From positions 15,737,528 to 15,801,527 of the forward strand of contig NC_063184.1 of assembly GCF_023159225.1 (NCBI RefSeq): DNA of 64,000 bases, written 5' to 3'. Position numbers and translations under genes: made by a program. The stretch's first letter is position 1, and each line of letters opens with the position of its first letter. Source of the DNA: Perognathus longimembris pacificus. Its lineage: Eukaryota; Chordata; Mammalia; Rodentia; Heteromyidae. The notes under the pieces were generated by a model that searched no databases, was not told where the DNA came from, and saw nothing but the letters and a program-made list of their open reading frames with translations. Shown here in pieces: positions 62,701 to 64,000 of the stretch.

Positions 62701-63874
62701 GATACCTTTTTCAATTTTCAAAATGCTTAGAAATGAGCTGTGGAAAATAGAACATAAAAATTATACTTTAAAGATGATAACTGCCAATTGGATCAAGTTT
62801 TATTCTTGCTGAACCAAGTATGATGATGCATGCCAATAGTGATAGCACATAGGAGGCTAAGGCAAGAAGGTCTCAAATTCAAGGCCATCCTACAGCTATA
62901 TAGTGAAATTCTAATTTTATTCATGCTGAGAATGAAAATAAGTTTCCCATTATGAGTCTGGATAGAATCCTAAATTAACACTGTAGTCACTATTGTCAAT
63001 TATAGACAGATAGTTTACAAAAATAAATAAATAGGTATGTCTCCTTATCACAGACCCTGGCATATTTCACAAGGAAATTGTGAAGATAAATTTGATAATG
63101 AATGTCCTCTAGGTCCAACTAAGGAGAAATATGAGTTTGCGTTTCACCTATTTATCTCCTTTAGTAGACAATCACTGGTAATCACTTTGGCCTTAACTGC
63201 TCTCAGTGCTATTTTTTCCTATATCCATTTTAATCTGCCAATTTCTTTAATGAAATTTTGAAAGTTCACTCTTAGTAACTGGGAAAATGGTCTCACTTCG
63301 TCAATCTAGAAGCAGGCCTTGTGTGGTGGTAGCCAGCTTGAGGCAAAATAGGAAAGCCCTGGACTTTACCCACCCTGGCTGAAGCATTTTTCTGCTTTCC
63401 CAAACTGCTGTGTAGTTGTCTGGCAGTTTTTATCTTCATACAGTTTCCTGTTATCTTTCATCTTACCTGTCTGTCTGACAGAGAATCTACTTCCATTGCT
63501 AGCTAAAATATTTATCATATAGAGGAAAATTTCTCCTGTGCTGAGTCAACTTTTACTTTTCTGTAATGTAAGTGAATTGGAGTTATATAGATTTATATAC
63601 ACACCAGGAAATTATGAGGATTTATATATTATCTGAAATCTTTTTTATTTTGGACAGTGCAGAACTTTAGTTGTCTTGATTTATATCCACTAAGCTCCTG
63701 TTCATTGGCTGAAATTGTACAATCAAGTGGGGCTGGACTTGCTTTTATTTCTTGGTAATTGCTCCTTTTGCTTGTGTTTAACAATGTTCTCTTTTGTTGT
63801 GCAGCACAAATGTGCAGGTGTGTGCTAGCCCTTTCCATTGCACTCCAGAGGAAGCAAGATCATTAGTTGAGTCG
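11261..63874 (+). CDS. PPA2: PPA2, mitochondrial inorganic pyrophosphatase; 10 exons, 3' end outside the window
   Basis: The product hydrolyses pyrophosphate to two phosphates in the mitochondrial matrix, drawing off the PPi made by nucleotide-, fatty-acyl- and aminoacyl-activating reactions. Ten exons (listed separately) join to 954 nt, 318 codons, with GT/AG at all junctions and a continuous frame. Known active-site residues of the family, placed by matching the well-studied yeast enzyme: E102, K110, E112, R132, Y147, the signature DNDPIDV (D169, D171, D174), D201, D206, K208, Y246 and K247. All are conserved. The N-terminus is Arg/Ala-rich and almost free of acidic residues for 40 residues, as a matrix presequence should be. 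The segment [16 protein letters not shown] before the EIPRW motif separates it from the cytosolic paralogue PPA1. The human protein is 334 residues, so about 20 C-terminal codons are missing here because the window ends. No frameshift or stop is seen, so this is a live gene. Confidence 0.97.
11741..12420. repeat. GC-rich minisatellite in intron 1, about 15 degenerate units
   Basis: A unit anchored on GGTCACACTGAG followed by C-runs and a CCCGG block recurs. The GTCAC anchors (or variants) fall at 11746, 11791, 11832, 11873, 11918, 11959, 12001, 12042, 12080, 12125, 12176, 12220, 12280, 12338 and 12406. Spacing is 38-45 bp for the first nine intervals and 44-68 bp for the rest, so the 5' part is the more regular. 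It starts within 310 bp of the exon 1 donor. This looks like a VNTR, and I infer that copy number varies between individuals. Confidence 0.85.
12935..13047 (+). repeat. B1 (7SL-derived) SINE monomer
   Basis: 'ggttcaggcctataatccca' and 'caaggccatccttggctata' are B1 strings, followed by an A-rich end. Confidence 0.65.
13473..13698 (-). mobile_element. IDL-Geo SINE with target-site duplication
   Basis: Flanked by AATACTGGTTTTAAT at 13458-13472 and 13699-13713 (15 bp, perfect). The tail has become a (TTTA)n run. Confidence 0.9.
13842..14094 (-). repeat. B1-headed SINE with Geo-like tail
   Basis: Both modules are present, with a 21-nt T run between them at about 13950-13970 marking a module boundary. 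Confidence 0.8.
16712..17100 (-). mobile_element. L1 3' end, diverged, antisense
   Basis: 'tattgtaaacatgatatacag' onward is a diverged version of the L1 3' terminus seen at 32051 and 52837, with the same C-rich tract after it. Confidence 0.55.
17115..17203 (+). repeat. SINE Geo-like tail fragment
   Basis: 'gccctgagttcaagccccat' then an A-rich end; the head is missing. Confidence 0.6.
17301..17510 (-). mobile_element. IDL-Geo SINE with target-site duplication
   Basis: Flanked by TCCATCCCTTTTCTTT at 17285-17300 and 17511-17526 (16 bp, perfect). Confidence 0.92.
17549..18402 (-). repeat. B1-headed SINE split by an L1
   Basis: The tail half lies at 17549-17679 and stops at 'ggagataag'. The head half resumes at 18298 with 'gagtctcactgac'. 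Together they form one normal SINE, with the L1 at 17680-18297 in between. Confidence 0.85.
17680..18297 (+). mobile_element. 5'-truncated L1 3' end, sense
   Basis: Begins 'aaatggaaggacttgg' (last ORF2 codons), includes the ORF2 terminus region and the 3' UTR, and ends with 'aataaaaatttgaagg' and poly(A). It matches the reverse complements at 32051-32719 and 52837-53450. Confidence 0.88.
18440..18760 (-). mobile_element. L1 3' end, antisense
   Basis: 'ttgtcaaagtgatgtacaga' followed by the C-rich tract and 'ccaaatggttttgcaact' is the lineage L1 3' UTR. It passes into a decayed ORF2 C-terminal region ('tatggctgagtaatgctcaa'). Confidence 0.7.
19470..19890 (-). repeat. B1-headed SINE split by an IDL-Geo copy
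   Basis: The tail half ends 'ggtggctaattgg' near 19592, and the head half resumes 'gagtcactgtccgg' near 19795 and ends near 19890. It sits inside the ancient L1. Confidence 0.75.
19591..19793 (+). mobile_element. IDL-Geo SINE, 5'-truncated, inside another SINE
   Basis: Starts within the A box ('tatagcctagtgg') and ends 'ccaggactggccaaaataaaa'. Confidence 0.85.
20106..20135. repeat. (GT)n microsatellite
   Basis: GT run interrupted by a G run, at the tail side of the next SINE. Confidence 0.8.
20128..20318 (-). repeat. B1-headed SINE with Geo-like tail
   Basis: 'gctcaaggctagcactctac' at the left and 'cctcagatctcagcctcctg' at the right. Confidence 0.75.
20790..21930. repeat. Degenerate tandem GC-rich block
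   Basis: Two adjacent 102-bp units start at 21216 and 21318 and share 'cagcaggtttgccctnttcc' and 'tttgcacagtgtgtg'. Looser relatives of the 'aggtttgcc' core recur near 21603, 21791 and 21891. A second module ('tagggatgaagcaggttta' type) recurs near 21491, 21693 and 21860. I do not recognise the family. Confidence 0.6.
22244..22457 (+). mobile_element. Young IDL-Geo SINE with target-site duplication
   Basis: Flanked by AGAATTTCAATGG at 22231-22243 and 22458-22470. It keeps many CpGs and a 21-nt pure poly(A) tail. The B box GGTTCGATTCC is intact. Nearly identical to the copy at 45630. Confidence 0.95.
22866..23083 (+). repeat. B1-ID composite SINE
   Basis: A B1 half ('cacatatctgtaacccaact') is followed by an ID half ('gagttcaatccttagtacca') and poly(A). 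Confidence 0.65.
23213..23408 (+). mobile_element. L1 ORF2 fragment (sense)
   Basis: 'taataaatgggcaaaggagc', 'aatggccaataaacacatga' and 'gtgcaaatcaaaacaacg' are conserved ORF2 stretches; heavily decayed. Confidence 0.65.
23908..23972 (+). CDS. PPA2: PPA2 exon 2 (codons 58-79)
   Basis: 65 nt between TTTGCAG and GTATGA. Its first two bases complete the Lys58 codon begun in exon 1. It encodes [21 protein letters not shown], the entry strand of the pyrophosphatase core (the [11 protein letters not shown] motif is shared by PPA1 and PPA2). Ends in phase 0. Skipping it would break the frame. Confidence 0.96.
23973..24776 (+). other. PPA2: PPA2 intron 2 (804 bp)
   Basis: Donor GTATGA, acceptor TTTTGTAG. 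The shortest intron here. I see no repeat or other feature in it. Confidence 0.85.
24777..24821 (+). CDS. PPA2: PPA2 exon 3 (codons 80-94)
   Basis: 45 nt encoding [15 protein letters not shown], flanked by TTTTGTAG and GTATAT. This charged loop is found in the mitochondrial isozyme and differs from the cytosolic one. In phase 0 on both sides, so skipping would remove 15 residues without a frameshift and leave the catalytic residues intact. Confidence 0.95.
24990..25235 (-). mobile_element. Ancient L1 3' end (L1M-type), antisense
   Basis: 'tggtaaaatattcataacat' and 'aaaatttaccattttaaact' are diagnostic of reverse-complement L1M 3' ends. Confidence 0.7.
28066..28093 (+). repeat. Isolated IDL-Geo tail
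   Basis: Only 'aaggcccaggactggc' and poly(A) remain. It lies 50 bp before exon 4, just upstream of the polypyrimidine tract. Confidence 0.6.
28144..28197 (+). CDS. PPA2: PPA2 exon 4 (codons 95-112): first catalytic cluster
   Basis: 54 nt encoding [19 protein letters not shown]102, K110 and E112 correspond to yeast E48, K56 and E58, which take part in metal and PPi binding. Acceptor AACTACAG, donor GTATGG. Phase 0 at both ends. An in-frame skip would remove active-site residues, so such a transcript should give an inactive protein. Confidence 0.96.
28395..28710 (-). repeat. Old ID/B1 composite SINE
   Basis: An ID-like half ('tatttgaactccagtctttg') is followed by B1-like halves ('tggaatctcagcctcccaaa'). 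Confidence 0.5.
28951..28969. repeat. (CT)n microsatellite
   Basis: Nine to ten TC units. Confidence 0.85.
29040..29600 (-). mobile_element. L1 ORF2 fragment, antisense, decayed
   Basis: 'tatatcatctataaatggca', 'ttggatgtctttttatttct' and 'caaggacttccaaatatatg' are the reverse complement of the conserved ORF2 stretch after the RT domain. Confidence 0.7.
29671..29868 (-). mobile_element. IDL-Geo SINE with target-site duplication
   Basis: Flanked by TAACTTGATTAGTCTTT at 29654-29670 and 29869-29885 (17 bp, perfect). It lies 297 bp before exon 5. Confidence 0.92.
30165..30284 (+). CDS. PPA2: PPA2 exon 5 (codons 113-152)
   Basis: 120 nt encoding 40 residues from [13 protein letters not shown] to YGALPQ. 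R132 (LRF) and Y147 (GYIWNYG) correspond to yeast R78 and Y93, which contact phosphate. Acceptor CTGCTCAG, donor GTAACG. Phase 0 on both sides. The motif order IATKEP...NPIKQ...GYIWNYG is the family hallmark. Confidence 0.97.
30565..30787 (-). repeat. B1-headed SINE with Geo-like tail
   Basis: Both modules readable; ends 'aggcgtgaaccaccagagcc'. Confidence 0.75.
31632..31830 (+). mobile_element. IDL-Geo SINE with target-site duplication
   Basis: Flanked by AAGGAATAGAG at 31621-31631 and 31831-31841. A and B boxes intact. Confidence 0.92.
32051..32719 (-). mobile_element. 5'-truncated L1 3' end with target-site duplication
   Basis: Flanked by TACTTTTAATATTTT at 32036-32050 and 32720-32734 (15 bp, perfect). 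It carries the 3' UTR and the last codons of ORF2 only. Confidence 0.9.
33000..33212 (-). repeat. B1-headed SINE, diverged
   Basis: 'agtttgaactcaggtcctca' at the left and 'gattacaggtgtgagc' at the right. Confidence 0.6.
33366..33565 (+). repeat. B1-ID composite SINE
   Basis: A B1 half with 'ggtacatgtctgtaatccca' and 'gaccagcctgggcaaag', then an ID half with 'ctcaagtggtaaagtgctag'. Confidence 0.7.
33917..34220 (+). repeat. Trimeric B1-B1-ID SINE
   Basis: First B1 unit at about 33917-34035, second B1-like unit at about 34040-34155 ('atgcatctgtgatctcagtt'), ID unit from 34158 ('ggctggggggcatggat'). Same order as the copy at 57888. Confidence 0.6.
35250..35299. repeat. (GT)n-rich microsatellite with GCAC interruptions
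   Basis: Alternating purine-pyrimidine run at the tail edge of a SINE. Confidence 0.85.
35302..35528 (-). repeat. B1-headed SINE with Geo-like tail
   Basis: 'gctcaagcctagtgctctac' at the left and 'aattacaggtgtgagccact' at the right. Confidence 0.75.
35634..35841 (-). mobile_element. IDL-Geo SINE
   Basis: Poly(T), 'gccagccctagggcttgaac', head ending 'ccacattcccagcccc'. No clear target-site duplication. Confidence 0.85.
37115..37362 (+). repeat. B1-headed SINE with Geo-like tail
   Basis: 'ctactcaagaggctgagatc' in the head and 'gcagagtgttagccttgagc' in the tail, then poly(A). Confidence 0.75.
37952..38160 (+). mobile_element. IDL-Geo SINE with target-site duplication
   Basis: Flanked by TAAAAGCATCAAATA at 37937-37951 and 38161-38175 (15 bp, perfect). 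Confidence 0.93.
38242..38437 (-). repeat. B1-headed SINE, diverged, with internal T run
   Basis: 'tttttgctcaagtctgagaa' at the left and 'cagcctcctatgtaggtaga' at the right. A T run separates the modules at about 38290-38307. Confidence 0.55.
38490..38625 (-). mobile_element. Second-type L1 3' end, antisense
   Basis: The reverse complement reads 'tcaagaagcattgtacttat ... ctttgtacaactacttaaag', matching the modules at 2770-2875 and 48128-48226. Confidence 0.55.
39131..39217 (+). CDS. PPA2: PPA2 exon 6 (codons 153-181): pyrophosphatase signature
   Basis: 87 nt encoding TWEDPN...[14 protein letters not shown]. It carries the family I signature DNDPIDV with metal-binding aspartates D169, D171 and D174 (yeast D115, D117, D120). 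Acceptor TCTTTCAG. The donor AAG|GTTGGT is the weakest of the set (no A at +3, no G at +5). Phase 0 on both sides. Confidence 0.97.
39640..39775. repeat. Pyrimidine-rich low-complexity tract
   Basis: C/T-rich + strand stretch; the Ser/Phe/Leu-rich frames in it are compositional. Confidence 0.75.
39812..40020 (-). repeat. B1-headed SINE with Geo-like tail
   Basis: 'gccagtcctgggcttgatct' at the left, diverged B1 head at the right. Confidence 0.7.
40310..40533 (-). mobile_element. IDL-Geo SINE with target-site duplication
   Basis: Flanked by AAATAGTAACTTTCT at 40295-40309 and 40534-40548 (15 bp, perfect). Confidence 0.93.
41780..42215 (+). mobile_element. MaLR-type (MLT1-like) LTR remnant
   Basis: The right end 'tactattttaagcctctcag' followed by 'tttattacgcaatattgg' resembles the conserved 3' end of MLT1 LTRs. 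No internal retroviral region is present. Confidence 0.45.
43462..43716 (-). repeat. B1-headed SINE just before exon 7
   Basis: A T run of about 24 nt, then 'gccagtcctggggcttgaac', and the head ending 'catgagccacaagtgcctgg'. It ends 162 bp before exon 7. Confidence 0.8.
43879..44005 (+). CDS. PPA2: PPA2 exon 7 (codons 182-223 plus 1 nt)
   Basis: 127 nt encoding [20 protein letters not shown] to DPEAEKFH. D201, D206 and K208 in IDEGETDWK correspond to yeast D147, D152 and K154, the second metal-binding cluster. Acceptor ATTTAAAG, donor CATG|GTAAGT. Ends in phase 1. Skipping would cause a frameshift. Confidence 0.97.
44515..44586 (-). repeat. B1 head fragment
   Basis: 'atcctcagatctcagcttcc' to 'accagagcccagc'; the tail is missing. 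Confidence 0.6.
44933..45039 (+). other. Candidate alternative terminal exon of PPA2 (unconfirmed)
   Basis: An 11-nt T run and 'accatattgctag' form a good acceptor ending at 44932. Joined to exon 7 (phase 1) the frame stays open for 36 codons and ends at TAG (45037-45039), giving an acidic tail ending in DLCADVDEV. It would replace the exon 8-10 residues, including Y246/K247. I recognise no family for it, and it may be chance. Confidence 0.25.
45630..45836 (+). mobile_element. Young IDL-Geo SINE with target-site duplication
   Basis: Flanked by AAGAACAAGTTAACTG at 45614-45629 and 45837-45852 (16 bp, perfect). It shares several variants with the copy at 22244. Confidence 0.95.
47652..47896 (+). 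repeat. B1-headed SINE with Geo-like tail
   Basis: A clear head ('ggctcatgcctgtaatccta') and tail ('ctcaagtggtagagcattag'), ending in (AAAT)n. Confidence 0.85.
47911..48226 (+). mobile_element. IDL-Geo SINE joined to a second-type L1 3' end, one duplication around both
   Basis: IDL-Geo at 47911-48107, an A-rich linker, then an L1-like end at about 48128-48226 ('ctttgtacaactacttaaga'). AAAATAAAAATCCT occurs at 47897-47910 and 48227-48240. Confidence 0.75.
49080..49320. repeat. Possible L2 remnant
   Basis: 'cagtccaaatgtcactttcc' and later 'taagttaggaactctttt' resemble the L2 3' region; strongly decayed. Confidence 0.3.
49815..49860. repeat. Poly(A)-only insertion flanked by a 15-bp duplication
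   Basis: GAAAACCTAAAAGAA at 49815-49829 and 49846-49860 encloses one T and fifteen A. Confidence 0.8.
49861..49955 (+). repeat. ID-type SINE monomer
   Basis: A-box-like 'tggcttaagtggtaaaata' and B-box-like 'gagttcaaatctc', then an A/C-rich end. Confidence 0.7.
50049..50240 (-). mobile_element. IDL-Geo SINE with target-site duplication
   Basis: Flanked by ATTCCAGCTTTTTTTT at 50033-50048 and 50241-50256 (16 bp, perfect). Confidence 0.93.
50804..50885 (-). repeat. ID-like SINE fragment
   Basis: 'gtgtttgagccttgtacttg' then 'ctctaccactgagtcacc'; a tRNA-like head in reverse. Confidence 0.5.
51110..51318 (+). mobile_element. IDL-Geo SINE with target-site duplication
   Basis: Flanked by AAATGCATTCACA at 51097-51109 and 51319-51331 (13 bp, perfect). 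Confidence 0.92.
51664..52130 (-). mobile_element. Older L1 3' end, antisense
   Basis: The same 3' UTR order as the copies at 32051 and 52837 ('gatgtacagcgaggttacag' onward) but clearly more diverged. Confidence 0.75.
52485..52612 (+). CDS. PPA2: PPA2 exon 8 (codons 224-266)
   Basis: 128 nt; the first two bases complete Asp224. It encodes [20 protein letters not shown] then [20 protein letters not shown] and NK. Y246 and K247 correspond to yeast Y192 and K193, which contact phosphate. Acceptor CCTTTACAG, donor GTAAAC. An internal AAG|GTACCA resembles a donor at 52555, but the residues after it ([16 protein letters not shown]) are conserved, so the exon runs on to 52612. Confidence 0.97.
52837..54118 (-). 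mobile_element. 5'-truncated young L1 with intact ORF2 C-terminus
   Basis: Flanked by TTGCTCACTTTCTT at 52823-52836 and 54119-54132 (14 bp, perfect). The 3' UTR lies at the left. On the minus strand the frame is open from the truncation point to the ORF2 stop near 53349, about 255 codons. It includes the C-terminal Cys/His cluster CX3CX7HX4C (CWRGC...HCWWEC) and ends SLIGNN. It has no RT or endonuclease domain and so cannot move itself. Confidence 0.95.
54590..55259 (-). mobile_element. 5'-truncated L1 3' end, antisense
   Basis: A similar 3' UTR and last ORF2 codons. GACTCTGTAGTT (54553-54564) and GACCCTGTAGTT (55260-55271) form a 12-bp duplication with one mismatch. The tail has degenerated into GT and TA repeats. 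Confidence 0.85.
55595..55838 (+). repeat. B1-headed SINE with Geo-like tail
   Basis: Head 'caggaagctgagatctaagg', tail 'ctgtggctcaagtggtagaa', then an A/C-rich end. Confidence 0.75.
56630..56715 (+). CDS. PPA2: PPA2 exon 9 (codons 267-294 plus 2 nt)
   Basis: 86 nt encoding [20 protein letters not shown] then KCDGGAIK, the helix that packs on the catalytic barrel. Acceptor TGAACCTAG, donor TG|GTAAGA (phase 2). The split TG/C codon gives Cys295, as in the human protein. Confidence 0.96.
56730..57030 (-). repeat. B1-headed SINE and an adjacent ID-like SINE
   Basis: 56730-56935 has both B1 and tail modules. 56936-57030 is a separate ID-like head ('gttctaccacttgagtcatg'). It starts about 15 bp after the exon 9 donor. 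Confidence 0.65.
57615..57834 (-). mobile_element. IDL-Geo SINE with target-site duplication
   Basis: Flanked by GAAAATAAAG at 57605-57614 and 57835-57844. Confidence 0.88.
57888..58215 (+). repeat. Trimeric B1-B1-ID SINE
   Basis: B1 unit at 57888-58005, second B1-like unit at about 58010-58120, ID unit from about 58125 ('ggctcaagtggtagagcatt' and 'ttgagtttcaaatcccagta'). Confidence 0.65.
58914..59305 (-). mobile_element. MaLR-type LTR remnant, antisense
   Basis: Starts 'gtcttagtctgtgttgctat' and has 'ctaccaggccctatcctg' in the middle. This is the reverse-complement order of a THE1/MST/MLT-class LTR. No internal region is present. Confidence 0.6.
59355..59452 (-). repeat. ID-like SINE monomer
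   Basis: 'gctaatgctctaccaactga' with a CCAACCCC end; a tRNA-like head in reverse. Confidence 0.6.
59488..59715 (+). repeat. B1-headed SINE with Geo-like tail
   Basis: 'gtctcacacctgtaatacca' in the head and 'aggccctgagttcaagtctc' in the tail. Confidence 0.75.
62178..62416 (+). repeat. B1-headed SINE with target-site duplication
   Basis: AAAAAGTTTATCTGG (62163-62177) and AAAAAGTTTACCTGG (62417-62431) differ at one base. Both modules are complete. Confidence 0.88.
62815..62910 (+). repeat. B1 SINE monomer, decayed
   Basis: 'cacataggaggctaaggcaa' and 'caaattcaaggccatcctac' match the B1 order. Confidence 0.5.
63805..63874 (+). CDS. PPA2: PPA2 exon 10 (codons 295-318)
   Basis: 70 nt; the first base completes Cys295. 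It encodes [20 protein letters not shown] then VES, followed by donor GTAAGG at 63875. It matches the human C-terminal segment, which continues for about 20 residues in further exon sequence not in this window. Confidence 0.94.
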
Positions 63875-64000
63875 GTAAGGACCAAGTATCTATGGCACCC
63901 TGTAATTGAATAAATGTCCTGGGAAGTCTCATGGAAATATTGAAATATATAAGCAATGAATTCGAGCTCTTTTGGAAAGCATAATGTTAAGGAACAAAAG
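63875..64000 (+). other. PPA2: Start of PPA2 intron 10, cut by the window edge
   Basis: Follows donor GTAAGG. There is no feature in these 126 bases. The final coding exon(s), stop codon and polyadenylation site must lie to the right. Confidence 0.85.

Larger units (their letters stand above)
56716..63804 (+). other. PPA2: PPA2 intron 9 (7,089 bp)
   Basis: Donor GTAAGA, acceptor TTGTGCAG. Its first 3 kb is packed with SINEs and a MaLR LTR remnant. 59720-62160 and 62915-63800 hold nothing I recognise, and are the longest repeat-poor stretches in the gene. Confidence 0.85.

Overview
This is a mammalian nuclear window from a rodent. It contains one gene, the 5' and central part of PPA2 (mitochondrial inorganic pyrophosphatase), on the + strand. 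The host lineage is read from the repeats. The commonest element (about 18 copies) is a dimeric SINE with a tRNA-Ala/ID-like left half and a right half that ends in 'ccaaggcccaggactggc' plus a poly(A) tail. That is the architecture of the IDL-Geo family, which is known from Geomyoidea (kangaroo rats, pocket mice, pocket gophers). The species cannot be named from this sequence alone.

Layout: 1-11.0 kb is the upstream flank, with no recognisable exons and filled with SINEs, old L1 pieces and simple repeats. At 11.04-11.72 kb is a CpG island holding the PPA2 promoter and exon 1 (ATG at 11261). The next 0.7 kb is a GC-rich minisatellite in intron 1. Ten coding exons follow: 11261-11432, 23908-23972, 24777-24821, 28144-28197, 30165-30284, 39131-39217, 43879-44005, 52485-52612, 56630-56715 and 63805-63874. 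They join in frame (954 nt, 318 codons) with canonical GT/AG junctions. Every catalytic residue of family I pyrophosphatases that I can place is present. The last roughly 20 codons, the stop codon and the 3' UTR lie beyond the right edge.

The introns are mostly retroposons: IDL-Geo SINEs, B1/7SL-headed SINEs with the same Geo-like tail, older B1-ID and B1-B1-ID composites, 5'-truncated L1 elements (one keeps an open ORF2 C-terminus and a perfect 14-bp target-site duplication), ancient L1 fragments, and MaLR-type LTR remnants. Many young copies have readable target-site duplications, so the order of insertion can be followed in places (L1 inside SINE, SINE inside SINE inside L1).

I found no operon, CRISPR array, phage or other self-contained new system. 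The observations most worth checking are a candidate alternative terminal exon in intron 7 (44933-45039), a strong second in-frame start after the presequence, the promoter-adjacent minisatellite, modular SINEs that share one tail under different heads, a target-site-duplicated insertion made of poly(A) alone, and two composite retro-insertions enclosed by single duplications.
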